Part shown: in pieces, positions 9,501-17,989 of the stretch | Numbering within the stretch: position 1 is the stretch's first letter | How the letters are laid out: the number at the start of each line of letters is the position of its first letter | Virus record (IMG/VR): IMGVR_UViG_3300020156_000023 | Span: 36,411 to 100,410 of that record | Direction: 5' to 3' (one strand) | DNA length: 64,000 bases | Source: a virus | Translations under genes and position numbers: made by a program | Notes under the pieces: model-generated | Seen by the model: only the letters and a program-made list of their open reading frames with translations | Databases searched by the model: none | What the model was told of the DNA's origin: nothing

Positions 9501-12305
9501 AAAGAAAGATAATACAGCTCCTACTACAACTAATAAACCACCTGCAATATAATTCCATACAGAACTCTTACCTGCTCTCTTAGCAGGTCTGTTCTCCCAG
9601 AATACTGTATTAACATATCTCATAGGAGATACATAAGAGTCTCCACCAAATACTATAGCAGTATCACCTGACTGCATATTAACAGAGTTCTTATAGTATG
9701 GTAATAACCTGAAATTAGAATAAGGGTCAGATAAATCTCTACCTAAAACTACATAAGGTAAGTTCTCAGTAACTGTGTTAATAGGTTCATTCTTTAGATG
9801 AACTACACCAACCCTGTTGTCTGAAGAGACATTATAGTAAGTCTTAGCCCCACCATCTATATTCCTGGACTCTGTTGCTTTAAGATAAAAAGTATCTTCT
9901 ACATTAGAAGCATCAATATTAAATGTATTCCTTAAATCAAACTCTGTGTAATTATCCCTAACTATAGTAGCAAGACACCACCCATCATAACCTCTTGAAT
10001 TAGGAGTACCATCAGCTTTGTGTCCATCATCATTACCTCCCTTATGAGCATCTGCATCATAAGATGAACCATCAAGTACATCATTAAACCTTATCTTACT
10101 CTTATCTCTTTTAATTATACTATAATTACCTTCCTGCCTTATGTAATCATATACACTATATTCTTTATTATTAAACTTATGCTCTGGATATATTAATCCA
10201 AACATATTCTTTTGTATCTTATCTTGTGATATCTCAGGTTGTAATAAACCATGTGAAATATATTTATCATTTATTAGTGAAGGAGTAAGTACAGCACCAT
10301 CTAAAATAGTTTTCTCATTCTCTGTTCTTTCATTCCTTACTATATAATAACCTATAATCTTAGCTCCATTGGTATCTTCTAATGAAGGAGTATCTATTCC
10401 AGAGAACTTAATACCAAATATCTCTGTACTGTATATCTTAGACTCTGTAGTAAATTCAGCATCTACTATTTCAGTTGCATATTGTAAACCTTTTGGAGAA
10501 GTTTCTCCTGGTGGTACTTCAGTATATGTAATACCATCATCAGATTCTTCTATCTTAGTTACTACTATGTTACTTGAAGTATATAAGTTAGAGTATAAAT
10601 TCTCATTAACTGGATTAGATAGTTGTGCTGGGTCTAATACAATAGATAAATCTTCCTCAATACCATCTACTGTATAGGTAAGCTTAACTACAAAAGGTGG
10701 AGCACAAAGTGTAGGTTCTCCTGTATCAGGGTCTATAGGACAATCCTCTGGTAATACTATAGTACCATCTGCAGTAATCCTTATTCTCCAATATGTAAAT
10801 TGATTCTGTGTAGCATCTCCTTCCTGTTGTACTAAAGGTTTATTAAGCTCTGTCCTAAATGGAAACCTATGATGCCTCACTGGAGCATTTTGTAAAGGTT
10901 CACCCTCTGAGTCTAATCCCCAATAGTTATTACTTACACAAGAATCATTGTCAATGTATATATTGTTCTTTGATGCATTCCTTGTATTATTCATTGGATA
11001 CACATTGGTACCTGGAGAATAAACAGTAGTAGGGTCTACATTGGGGTTCTTACCTGGTATATGAAATACAGGACTAAGGCTTCCATCATCAAAAACATAC
11101 ACTATACCAAATGAATATAATTCTCCTGGCATATATCCTAAACCTCCTGTAATCATATCCCCAAACTGCATAGCTGGGTTCTTAGGATTAGCTGGGTCAT
11201 GTTGTGAGTTAAGTATTACTTTCTTAGTAATACAATCTGCTTTTATCCTTGAAGCATATCTTTGTAGTAAGCACCAGTTAACTTGTTTACCTTGTGTATT
11301 ACCCAATAGTAATCTGTTCTCTATTTGTTCTATACTCTGAGCCCTGTATATAATCTCATTGAAGAAAGCTATTTCTTCTTCTGTACCTGTGGAAGCTGCA
11401 TTAGCCCCAGTGTAGATAAAGAAGTTCTTATCTACAGGTATTACTTCTGAGTATTCAACTCCAGTAACAAATCCTGTTCCTCCAGTAGAGCCTATAAATG
11501 CTAATCTATAGAATGTAAAACTTGTATCTAAATCATCTAATACAACTCTTATAGCTTTAGAAGTTGCTGGGAAATCCTCATAATCCACATCTGAATTAAT
11601 AGAACCTCTTATATTTAAGTAATCTTCAGTAGATAAATCATTGTACACATTAACTACAGGACTTGTAGTAATCCATTCTGTTGGATTAAGTCCTTCATCT
11701 AAGTACTGTACAGCTATATTATATGAACCAGGTTCTAATACACCACCTGAGTCCATTACTTCTACTTCTTCAAAACTTGGTATAGAGTTATAATCTTTAA
11801 AAAGATTGAACTTTCTTGCAGACCATGTATCATCCTCATTCTTATAATCCTCAGGTTTATCAAAATTGAAGTACCTCGGTTTGTTATAATCATCTGTAAA
11901 GTAGATAGTTCTCTCACAACCTCTTCTTAATCTGTAAGTAGCTTGTATCTGATGAGCTACTTTGAAATTCAACTTATCTTCAACAGGGCTATCTATATCA
12001 TTTACATGAGTTACATAGTTACAATTGTTATCCAATATACCTATCTCTGAGGCTGTCTCATCACTTCTCACAAGGAATACAATAGTTTCATTGTTCCCTA
12101 TATACACCTTTCCTAATGGGATATAATCTGTAGGAATACTATCACATATGTCATTACTTTCCTCATTACCTATAAATGCAAAATCTCCTAACTCAGTTTC
12201 ATTAACTGCGTTAAGAGCAAATCTATAAGTATCCTTAGGTTGGTCCCCTGGAGAACTGTCTAAGTGTAAACCTTTTGCAGGTCTTTGTACATTATCTTGT
12301 TGCAT
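6573..12305 (-). CDS. Giant tail protein (muzzle / stabilization-protein type), 1910 aa
   Basis: This is the largest complete gene here. It begins MQQDNVQRPAKGLHLDSSPG, the typical start of the crAss-like tail protein compared with P22 gp10 (stabilization protein, muzzle). Most of the chain is beta-rich with many Tyr, Asn and Asp. Two features stand out. Near residues 915-960 there is a strongly hydrophobic Gly/Ala-rich double segment (GGLLVVVGAVLSFF and a second stretch), unusual for a soluble tail protein. Near residue 1405 the sequence YVFYDTSGSF has the DxSxS pattern of a von Willebrand A metal site. It lies between a connector gene (9 bp) and the cargo genes (30 bp). Tail assignment is confident; the membrane-active role of the hydrophobic part is inference. 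Confidence 0.88.
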   Translation of the reverse strand: MQQDNVQRPAKGLHLDSSPGDQPKDTYRFALNAVNETELGDFAFIGNEESNDICDSIPTDYIPLGKVYIGNNETIVFLVRSDETASEIGILDNNCNYVTHVNDIDSPVEDKLNFKVAHQIQATYRLRRGCERTIYFTDDYNKPRYFNFDKPEDYKNEDDTWSARKFNLFKDYNSIPSFEEVEVMDSGGVLEPGSYNIAVQYLDEGLNPTEWITTSPVVNVYNDLSTEDYLNIRGSINSDVDYEDFPATSKAIRVVLDDLDTSFTFYRLAFIGSTGGTGFVTGVEYSEVIPVDKNFFIYTGANAASTGTEEEIAFFNEIIYRAQSIEQIENRLLLGNTQGKQVNWCLLQRYASRIKADCITKKVILNSQHDPANPKNPAMQFGDMITGGLGYMPGELYSFGIVYVFDDGSLSPVFHIPGKNPNVDPTTVYSPGTNVYPMNNTRNASKNNIYIDNDSCVSNNYWGLDSEGEPLQNAPVRHHRFPFRTELNKPLVQQEGDATQNQFTYWRIRITADGTIVLPEDCPIDPDTGEPTLCAPPFVVKLTYTVDGIEEDLSIVLDPAQLSNPVNENLYSNLYTSSNIVVTKIEESDDGITYTEVPPGETSPKGLQYATEIVDAEFTTESKIYSTEIFGIKFSGIDTPSLEDTNGAKIIGYYIVRNERTENEKTILDGAVLTPSLINDKYISHGLLQPEISQDKIQKNMFGLIYPEHKFNNKEYSVYDYIRQEGNYSIIKRDKSKIRFNDVLDGSSYDADAHKGGNDDGHKADGTPNSRGYDGWCLATIVRDNYTEFDLRNTFNIDASNVEDTFYLKATESRNIDGGAKTYYNVSSDNRVGVVHLKNEPINTVTENLPYVVLGRDLSDPYSNFRLLPYYKNSVNMQSGDTAIVFGGDSYVSPMRYVNTVFWENRPAKRAGKSSVWNYIAGGLLVVVGAVLSFFTAGASTIVIGAGVSLIGAGALFISSGLERDAMVKAYDEAYNKGLRETSLDTWVQSEYGKGRPGHEGGSGPSDDEIQWIGDCLTDIWFDTSVNTHLRHGMISDVPTFLDAPGMYESGNNDPKVIWEFFDLWYERADSRYPVSRLEQHLANKLTMYDSSRNDNRLYLGAALGEYYKVNPDYHRYNKQKLYYHLPLEYDCCTDCMEDFPHRIHYSEQSFQEELTDNYRVFLPNNYRDIEGETGEIKNLFKIGNDLFIHTLEGLWQMPRSYQERVTDQIVSFIGTGSYFEIPPQKVVDDDTGSSAGIQHKWSAIKTPLGYFFVCENQRKIYQFDGRKLRAISNQGLSNWFKENIGLIVDQQYYNTTGEEYIYADNPSNLFGSGFISTYDTKKERVIFTKKDFTLSEDVVGQPGYEMCVFDGQITIFPNFNQIIEDEATEGWNYIGLENCRMKFRRDVIKTKTEIREGTVVLPNNTHVYVFYDTSGSFNAPGYLEGLQTAVTDWYEELRPEDVGMTKLHHIDNSQERWVNFATQAALDPAHNGDILVISLCNESNAAYHQPLITNPIDGQPTATYISDYATFTSTTYPSLNSFIGINYPIATDGGPYTNSQAFIQQSLLAIKGTSYTEAEADAIPVNGVFDTVEWNNVKDTLLATNPYSVLGPGLETYDWYIKPDRNDLAVIAGEQDVIITPAEFAADINALLEDIISVGEIEVEVQYLDTEYKYIDGTVVEDPMELHNSWTMSYSLKQDAWISWHSYLPSFYMNVPEKFYSWTPGSDNIWIHNVLGDYQTYYQQYFPHILEYVSLSNPLITRLWNHIRLLTEAKSYNKEFKDYVDERFVTFNKMIAYNSRQCTGLLNLKVKDTDFNQQDWFKNQTTDFNDGDIMIDKVEKDWLVNDLRDIRINYNLPIWDSNIISRQDDYYIDKVLNEATLNYSKEWTELESFRDKYLVVRLIFDNFAGVSNKKLITNYSAENEQQSFR

Positions 12306-12314
12306 AATTATATA

Positions 12315-13325
12315 TTATATACCTCTTAATGAAAAACCACTTCTTGACATCTTACCAAAATAACCATAGTATCTATTCCTTTGTGGTATTAATTGGTGAG
12401 TCATATCTTTTAAATTCTCATATTCATCTTCTCCATAAGGAAGTAAAGATTTATTACCTGCTTGTTTACAATACCATTGCCAATCTGATTCAGCTTTTTG
12501 GAACTTATCAGCATAACCTTCTCTTCCTAAGTACCACATCCTACCCATATACTTCATAGTAATATACATTGTAATAGCTGTAATCATACTATACTCATCA
12601 GGTATTAAAGGATATCCAGTTTCTGTATCTATAGCTTGCCTGTAATAAGCTACTGCTATTGAGCCTTCCTTAAATGAAGTCCTTATTTTATCTCTTACTA
12701 TTGTATATTCATCTACACAGGTAGAGTATAATCCTTGAGTATTCTCAGGAAGTACTAATGTATTAAAGAAGGAGTGATTAGCTAACCTTACAGGAGTATA
12801 TGCATTCCTATATATATTAGAATTTCTCCAACCTTCATATTCATATTTCAAGTCAAAGTAAGGCCTATAATAAGCTATTTCATAATCTCCTATCAGATGT
12901 CCATTACAATCCATAAATACATATTCCTGTCCATTATGGAAATAATAATCTCCTGTAGCAGATTGTTGTAATCCTGTCTTTGGAGTACTACATCCACAAG
13001 ATGTAGGATTCTTTACTAATTCTTCTGTAGTACAATCTAACTGTATATTAGCTGGACATAAACAATCTTCTTTATTTTCCTTAACCCATTTATTATTTCT
13101 TGCTACTTGTATTATAGAGTGCAATCCATTGGGTAAGTCTCCCTGATGATTCTCTATTTCAATAAAAGCTACTGCTTCTTCATACAGAGTAACAGCACCT
13201 ATACCTTCTAAAGCCTCACCTACCCATTCAACAAGGTCTGTCTCACTAATTTCTTCAAGTCCTAAATCTCTATATACTTTAGATATAATCCTGTCTAAAG
13301 ATATATATTGCATTTTTCTTCCCAT
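12315..13325 (-). CDS. Head-tail connector (ring-type) protein, 336 aa
   Basis: The N-terminus (MGRKMQYISLDRIISKVYRD) and the following helical EISETDLVEWVGEALEGIGA match the small connector or ring proteins of crAss-like tails, and it is directly upstream of the giant tail gene. The middle has a Cys cluster (DCLCPAN, CTTEELVKNPTSCGC) that could bind metal. The C-terminal third contains long helices rich in Tyr and Trp. It would belong to the stack of ring proteins joining portal to muzzle; which ring is not decidable here. Confidence 0.7.
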   Translation of the reverse strand: MGRKMQYISLDRIISKVYRDLGLEEISETDLVEWVGEALEGIGAVTLYEEAVAFIEIENHQGDLPNGLHSIIQVARNNKWVKENKEDCLCPANIQLDCTTEELVKNPTSCGCSTPKTGLQQSATGDYYFHNGQEYVFMDCNGHLIGDYEIAYYRPYFDLKYEYEGWRNSNIYRNAYTPVRLANHSFFNTLVLPENTQGLYSTCVDEYTIVRDKIRTSFKEGSIAVAYYRQAIDTETGYPLIPDEYSMITAITMYITMKYMGRMWYLGREGYADKFQKAESDWQWYCKQAGNKSLLPYGEDEYENLKDMTHQLIPQRNRYYGYFGKMSRSGFSLRGI

Positions 13326-13327
13326 AA

Positions 13328-13900
13328 TTATAAATATTTTAATGAAGTTTTATTTTTCCTTAAACCAGACATATAACCTCTAAGTGTTCCATAATTCAAA
13401 TTTAAATCCTTAGCTGCGTAAGATAATGACTCATATATAACACCAGTATTTTCATCTATAACTTTCTTTGCTCTTGATTCAAATAATTTTTTCTTCATAT
13501 ATTCTGACATAGTTCTTTTTCTATTACTATCAGCTATTTTATTTTTGGTTTCTTGGCTAAGTTTTTTACCTGTATTTATTGTTCTTAATTTTTCTTTAGT
13601 GTAATTAGATACAACTTTACCAGTAGAACCTTCTCCACCATTAGTAAGGTTTACTAAATAACCAGTATTTAAATTTCTCCTCCCATATAAAGAAATCAAG
13701 AATTCTTCTAGTTCACAAGCACTGTCCCAATCTAAATTTGTTTGTATAATCTCTACACTATAACCATATTTATTAACAACCTTATTCCACAAATTGTTTC
13801 TACCTTCTTTTATATAGGGTCTTTTTTCACCTCCAATTCCTATATAAAATACCTTATTAGTAACTAATGTTCTGTGTCTATATACTACTATATTTTCCAT
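13328..13900 (-). CDS. GIY-YIG homing endonuclease, free-standing
   Basis: The protein starts MENIVVYRHRTLVTNKVFYI and has the divergent GIY-YIG pair VVYRH and FYIGIG, followed by the conserved Asn-Gly motif (LTNGGEGSTG near residues 85-95). After it comes a NUMOD3-type helix (TGKKLSQETKNKIADSN), then a DNA-binding IENR1-like C-terminus (GVIYESLSYAAKDLNLNYGT). Such genes cut and spread into alleles lacking them. It is inserted between the IHF-like and connector genes, with only 0-3 bp on either side, so it rides in the structural operon. At 190 aa it appears intact. It is a selfish insert rather than a virion component. Confidence 0.9.
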   Translation of the reverse strand: MENIVVYRHRTLVTNKVFYIGIGGEKRPYIKEGRNNLWNKVVNKYGYSVEIIQTNLDWDSACELEEFLISLYGRRNLNTGYLVNLTNGGEGSTGKVVSNYTKEKLRTINTGKKLSQETKNKIADSNRKRTMSEYMKKKLFESRAKKVIDENTGVIYESLSYAAKDLNLNYGTLRGYMSGLRKNKTSLKYL

Positions 13901-14359
13901 CTACTTAATTAAATATTCTTTTCCACTCCTTATCCTATCCTTTAAAGCCCTCTTATTAGTTCTTGTCATTCTAAGATTAAATAGAGTCTTATTAGGTAAC
14001 AAGACTCTCCTTTTAGACCAGAAGAACTTATATCTTATACCATTAGTCTCTTCATTAAAATGATATACTAACTGCTTCTTTTCTTTAGCTTCTGTATCAG
14101 AGTCCCATAACTCTTTAGTCTTAGCCCAATCAGGGGCTAATCCTTTAATACTATCTCCATCTAAAACTATCTTAGACTTCTTACCCTGTATATGTAAACT
14201 ACCTAATCTCTCAGGTATTATAATCTCTCCCCTTTCAAATAACTTATTTATAAGGAATTTCATAAATCCTTTAACTATAGAAAGGTATTGTTTTACATCT
14301 ATAGGATTCTCAGAGTTAGCTTGATATATCTTATATGTATCTCTTAAGTTATAGTGCAT
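13901..14359 (-). CDS. IHF/HU-like DNA-binding protein of the structural block
   Basis: The segment VKGFMKFLINKLFERGEII followed by PERLGSLHIQGKK has the spacing of the IHF/HU fold (helical dimerisation part, then a beta arm with G-S/T-L/F-x-I/V). The C-terminal half is very basic (LRMTRTNKRALKDRIRSGK). An IHF-like subunit encoded among the head-tail genes is a known hallmark of crAss-like phages. It lies directly downstream of a connector-type gene with 1 bp spacing. A virion or packaging-linked DNA-bending role is likely; exact function is unknown. Confidence 0.7.
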   Translation of the reverse strand: MHYNLRDTYKIYQANSENPIDVKQYLSIVKGFMKFLINKLFERGEIIIPERLGSLHIQGKKSKIVLDGDSIKGLAPDWAKTKELWDSDTEAKEKKQLVYHFNEETNGIRYKFFWSKRRVLLPNKTLFNLRMTRTNKRALKDRIRSGKEYLIK

Positions 14360-14360
14360 A

Positions 14361-15059
14361 TTATTTGCTTTGTTCTCTTAAACTATCTCTTGTATTATTA
14401 GTCTGGTCTTCCTGGCTCTGAGAGAATAGTATGACTAGCTCATTTATAGTAAGCTCAATCATTGCATCTATAAGGTCATTATCTATTGGAAAATCCTGCT
14501 CTAAATAATCTATACAGTTGTTACAATCCTCACAGTCACATAAACCTTTAAATTGAGATGCTTCTATAGGGTCTTCAAATAGAGCTACTATAGATATAGC
14601 CTTAAGATTTTGTGTTGAAGTTACATATAAATATCCATTGTGTAGGAAGTAATTCATCTTCTTTGATGTATACTTATTACCTTTCTGAGCATTCACAGCA
14701 TTTAAGGTAACCTCATCTATCTTAATTCCTCTATCCATTGTAGATACTGTCTGTATAAGTGAACCATTTAATCCTGTTAGAGGCTCAGGTAACTTATATT
14801 TAGTTCTCAGAATCTTACAACCTAATGGTGGTACGCAAGGACAATCATGTGGTGGTACTAATTCTAACTCTACACAAGGTAGTACCTGATAGTTCCACTG
14901 TGATATCTTTTGCTTTTTCTTAGCTTCTTGTGAAATAAGCCTTGACCTTACAGTTAAAAGCTTGTTATATATATGTCTGTTAGTAAGCCTGGAATCATCA
15001 GATTTAACACCCTTACTATAGAGACTTTGTACTCTCTGTAAAATATCTTTTAATTTCAT
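14361..15059 (-). CDS. Connector / ring-type structural protein, 232 aa
   Basis: The N-terminal helical part (MKLKDILQRVQSLYSKGVKS) resembles adaptor proteins that bind the portal. A Cys/Pro cluster (DCPCVPPLGCKIL near residue 73) and a second one (GLCDCEDCNNCIDYL near residue 172) suggest metal binding, a pattern shared with neighbouring tail genes. The start codon overlaps the preceding gene by 4 nt, typical of translational coupling. The connector assignment is by position between the nucleases and the IHF-like gene and by crAss gene order. Confidence 0.6.
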   Translation of the reverse strand: MKLKDILQRVQSLYSKGVKSDDSRLTNRHIYNKLLTVRSRLISQEAKKKQKISQWNYQVLPCVELELVPPHDCPCVPPLGCKILRTKYKLPEPLTGLNGSLIQTVSTMDRGIKIDEVTLNAVNAQKGNKYTSKKMNYFLHNGYLYVTSTQNLKAISIVALFEDPIEASQFKGLCDCEDCNNCIDYLEQDFPIDNDLIDAMIELTINELVILFSQSQEDQTNNTRDSLREQSK

Positions 15060-15328
15060 ATCATATTAAAATTTTTCATTAGATATAATAGTTCCTCCTC
15101 ATTTCTACAAGAACCTTTATAACATACTTCCCATTCAAAAGAATTTCTTTCATAAGCTTCCATAGTAATATATCTATCAAAATCTACGAAATTCAATCTA
15201 TAATCAAGAGGTCTATTAGAATACTCATCTACATAAATCTCATTCTTAACAGGCCACTCATACCAGAAAGCTCCTATATGTGTCCATCCTAAAGATATTA
15301 TTTTATTTCTTGCTTCTACTACATTCAT
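15056..15328 (-). CDS. Hypothetical protein, 90 aa
   Basis: A small acidic, aromatic-rich protein (MNVVEARNKIISLGWTHIGA) with no recognisable domain, signal or membrane segment. It sits between the PD-(D/E)XK nuclease gene and a connector gene. Its stop overlaps the next start by 4 nt, so it is cotranslated with structural genes. Function unknown. Confidence 0.65.
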   Translation of the reverse strand: MNVVEARNKIISLGWTHIGAFWYEWPVKNEIYVDEYSNRPLDYRLNFVDFDRYITMEAYERNSFEWEVCYKGSCRNEEELLYLMKNFNMI

Positions 15329-15330
15329 AC

Positions 15331-16056
15331 TTATCCTCTTTTAGCAGTTAGTTCTTGTAAAAGTAATCCAGTTAAATCTTCAGTTTTGAATACCTCATAA
15401 GTACCATTAGGTTTAAGCCATATAATCTTTCTTGACTCAACTTCAAATCCACATTGTTCAAATAAGATTTGATATAGTGAAAGCTGTAGCTGATATTTAT
15501 TATAAGGACAATCTATAAGGAAATCAAATGGAGGTAACATTTTCTTACCTTTATAATTCTTGAACAAGTCAATATTTGTCTTGTAATCAGCTATAATAAA
15601 CTTACCAGTTTTTGTATTATATAATACAATATCTGTTGTTCCTGCTAATCCAAAAGCTTCAGAATACATCTGTAGTTCAAACAAAAAAGGTTCTATGTAG
15701 TCTGGGATATTATCCCAAAAACTAACTATAGAAGCCTCATGTCCATTTGTAGCTATTTGCCCTGTAGTGTAATTCTCTCCAAATGCATGTACAGAAGTAC
15801 CTCTGTCACAAGCTGCATTTTTCTTATCTTCCCACTCTTGTAATATCATTTCTTTGGTATATAATATACCTTCTTCTTTTGTTCTTTTAATTGCTACAAA
15901 CCCTGCTATTTTATCAGCATCAAAAGGTTCTACATATTTCTTTATAAGGCTGGAAACAGAGCTAAGGCTCTTGTTCCCAACTTTATAAGAATGACTTTCA
16001 GGATTAAATTGTAATCCCTGAAAGTAGTTTTTTATTTTATTCTTTAATTCATCCAT
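15331..16056 (-). CDS. PD-(D/E)XK nuclease (Cas4/RecB-like)
   Basis: The chain shows the ordered motifs of this superfamily: a helix with a conserved His (RGTSVHAFGE, about residue 85-95), a Glu before the core (FELQMYSE), then GTTDIVLYN with the catalytic Asp, IIADYKTN giving the D-x-K signature, and the downstream helix YQLQLSLYQ. These nucleases process DNA ends. Members in crAss-like phages lie close to structural or replication genes. Here it overlaps the start region of the preceding DEDD exonuclease gene by 1 nt, so the two probably act in one DNA-processing step, for instance recombination or genome maturation. The pathway is inferred. Confidence 0.88.
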   Translation of the reverse strand: MDELKNKIKNYFQGLQFNPESHSYKVGNKSLSSVSSLIKKYVEPFDADKIAGFVAIKRTKEEGILYTKEMILQEWEDKKNAACDRGTSVHAFGENYTTGQIATNGHEASIVSFWDNIPDYIEPFLFELQMYSEAFGLAGTTDIVLYNTKTGKFIIADYKTNIDLFKNYKGKKMLPPFDFLIDCPYNKYQLQLSLYQILFEQCGFEVESRKIIWLKPNGTYEVFKTEDLTGLLLQELTAKRG

Positions 16057-17066
16057 TACATTTTTAAGTATTGTGAATTAGTTATCTTAAACAAATGTCC
16101 ATCCTCCTTACATCTCATAATTCTATGAATAGTTCCAGAAGGAGCTACTGTTGTCTTAAATAATTCTGTATTATTACCACCACATATTGGACAGGTTGTT
16201 CTTTCTAATCCCATAGTTACTCCTGCATGTATTGGATGTTTTAGGTATTTCCTCATCCTTAAATAAACATCCTCAGTAACTACTATATCCTGTACATTGT
16301 AGTCTATCATTAATTCCATTGCCTCTCTAGCTTCTTTCTTAGTTCCATATTGGATAGCTTCCCACATTGCTAAACCAGAGTGCTGTAATTTAGTTTCAAG
16401 TCCTAAGTACCTTGCAATATAGTTCATTGAGTATGAAGGCAACCTGAACAACCTCTTAGCTTCCTTCATAAGGTCAAGAGACTTAACATGTGTGTTTACT
16501 TCTAAGTTGTGTTTAAGAGCCCTTGAATTAATGTACCTGTTGTCAAATTTGTCATTATTAAATCCTATAACATAATCTGCTTCATTGTAAACTTCTAAAA
16601 ACCTCTTAAGTAATTTCTTATCAGATTGCTTCTTATTCCACTTTAAGTGATGAACTTTATCTTCACCTAACCACTTATAAGCTACTGTAATGATTCTAGG
16701 CTCTGAGGTTATGGAGTTACCATTTAAGTATTGTTGTCCACTCCACCATACATTAGCTTCCATTCTTGCAGTTTCTATATCATAGATAAGAATCTTAGGT
16801 TGAGGTCTTGAAACACTGAGAGTAAGAATGGTTTCAGGTTCTGTATCAGATTGTACTTGTGAAAGATTTATATTTGTTTCTTCAGAAAGCCTTTGATATT
16901 TTCTCCAAATATCATTAGCTGCTGTTCTTCTTTGTTTAGTACTACCTGAAGGTTTTATTCCAAAAGCATATGCTAATGTAATCCAGTTTTGATTTCTTCC
17001 ATTCTGTAGGATATATTGAACCATATCCCATTCATTACTTTCAAATTTGTCTTGTAATTGTATCAT
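16056..17066 (-). CDS. DEDD-family 3'-5' exonuclease with C-terminal zinc ribbon
   Basis: The exonuclease domain begins after about 88 residues with ILIYDIETA (D96, E98: motif ExoI). It continues with DYVIGFNNDKFD (ExoII) and ends with YNVQDIVVTEDVY (ExoIII). This is the RNase H-like fold found in DNA polymerase proofreading domains, here without a polymerase. The C-terminus has CPICGG and a later Cys (MRCKEDGH), a zinc-ribbon-like pair. The N-terminal 80 residues look like a helical DNA-binding region. It overlaps the PD-(D/E)XK nuclease gene by 1 nt. A hairpin and a promoter-like element precede it. Confidence 0.85.
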   Translation of the reverse strand: MIQLQDKFESNEWDMVQYILQNGRNQNWITLAYAFGIKPSGSTKQRRTAANDIWRKYQRLSEETNINLSQVQSDTEPETILTLSVSRPQPKILIYDIETARMEANVWWSGQQYLNGNSITSEPRIITVAYKWLGEDKVHHLKWNKKQSDKKLLKRFLEVYNEADYVIGFNNDKFDNRYINSRALKHNLEVNTHVKSLDLMKEAKRLFRLPSYSMNYIARYLGLETKLQHSGLAMWEAIQYGTKKEAREAMELMIDYNVQDIVVTEDVYLRMRKYLKHPIHAGVTMGLERTTCPICGGNNTELFKTTVAPSGTIHRIMRCKEDGHLFKITNSQYLKM

Positions 17067-17069
17067 ATA

Positions 17070-17106
17070 AAAATAGTTTTAACTCCTGCAAAGTTAAAAC
17101 TATTTT
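17070..17106 (-). terminator. Inverted repeat between two leftward genes, terminator-like, overlapping a TAACTTTG box
   Basis: A perfect 15-bp stem with a 7-nt loop separates the 70-residue gene from the exonuclease gene. On the minus strand the stem is followed by ATTTTTATAT, as in an intrinsic terminator. The loop region carries TAACTTTG (minus strand, 17096-17089), the -7 form of Bacteroidota promoters, but no clear TTG is found 19-20 nt before it. It may therefore both end the fibre operon and restart transcription. Confidence 0.6.
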
Positions 17107-17135
17107 CTGACATTTTAGCTATATAGCTAAATTAT

Positions 17136-17348
17136 TTATACTATTTCTTCCCAACTTACTACTCCATCAGTAGATACTAGTTGGAAATTACCTGTTTCAG
17201 GAGGTTCTGGTAGTCTGCTATCTGGAACAGCCCCAATAGCTTCTGGAGTAATATCTTCAATCTGAAGATTGTACTTAGCTCCAAATAAAAGAAGTTTAAT
17301 TATTTTTTCAACTTCATTAGGATTTTTTAGCTTAGCTTGTAAGTTCAT
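17136..17348 (-). CDS. Small hypothetical protein, 70 aa
   Basis: A short protein (MNLQAKLKNPNEVEKIIKLL) with a helical N-terminus and a Pro/Glu-rich C-terminus (PDSRLPEPPETGNF). No signal, membrane segment or family recognised. It is the last gene before the inverted repeat at 17070, downstream of the putative holin-like gene. Such small proteins at the end of fibre operons are sometimes tail-tip accessories, but nothing in the sequence proves this. Confidence 0.6.
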   Translation of the reverse strand: MNLQAKLKNPNEVEKIIKLLLFGAKYNLQIEDITPEAIGAVPDSRLPEPPETGNFQLVSTDGVVSWEEIV

Positions 17349-17374
17349 GTGTTTGGTTTTGGTTTGTTAAATAT

Positions 17375-17740
17375 TTATTTTTTCTCATTCATGGCCTTAT
17401 ACTCTATAAATTCTGTTTTAAGAGCATAATAGTCAGTTTTTAATTTGTCATACTCAACCAGGAGTACTGCATACTTAGTTCTTTCTGTAGATAATTCCTG
17501 GGTTACCTGAGTCAATCTTACTTTAACTTCATTGAGTTCTTCCTTGATATCATTGTATCTTGAAAGAGAATCCTCAGTGAACCTATCATAAGCTTCTTGC
17601 ATTGATTTGAGAGCATCTGTAGATAATTGCTTTTCTTCAATCTTTCTCTTCCTCCTCTCATTAATATAAGCAAAGAGAGAACCTCCCCCAAATAAACCAG
17701 TTATTATACTAAATAGATTTTCTAATAACCATTCTTTCAT
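17375..17740 (-). CDS. Membrane-anchored coiled-coil protein (holin- or spanin-like candidate)
   Basis: The first 25 residues (MKEWLLENLFSIITGLFGGG plus SLFAYI) form one membrane segment followed by RRKRK, so the N-terminus probably sits in the inner membrane. The remaining 90 residues are a continuous heptad-like coiled-coil. This layout fits an i-spanin or holin-associated protein, and tail fibre genes lie just upstream. The endolysin itself is far away at 34137-34709. Lysis function is a guess from topology; a tail accessory is also possible. Confidence 0.6.
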   Translation of the reverse strand: MKEWLLENLFSIITGLFGGGSLFAYINERRKRKIEEKQLSTDALKSMQEAYDRFTEDSLSRYNDIKEELNEVKVRLTQVTQELSTERTKYAVLLVEYDKLKTDYYALKTEFIEYKAMNEKK

Positions 17741-17764
17741 TTTTATGTTTCCTTTCTTATATCA

Positions 17765-17989
17765 TTAACAATCATCACACTCTAAGGGACAATGCTCTAC
17801 TTCTTCAAATTCTACAGCAGACTCAGGAAATATATTGTTATATGCAGTTATAGGTAATATACTTGTAATCCAATTATAATTACAGTCTGGTACACAATTT
17901 ATGTGAGTTGAAGTACCATATTCAGGTACATAAACTCTTACATCTTGTATCTGGTCTTTTACTTGTTGTGTTACTAATGCTACTATCAT
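17765..17989 (-). CDS. Small hypothetical protein, 74 aa
   Basis: The protein (MIVALVTQQVKDQIQDVRVY) is short and ends in a Cys-rich tail (CPLECDDC) with two more Cys in the middle, hinting at metal binding or disulfides. It overlaps the stop of the fibre-tip gene by 1 nt and is thus translationally coupled to it. A fibre accessory role is plausible but not shown. Confidence 0.6.
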   Translation of the reverse strand: MIVALVTQQVKDQIQDVRVYVPEYGTSTHINCVPDCNYNWITSILPITAYNNIFPESAVEFEEVEHCPLECDDC

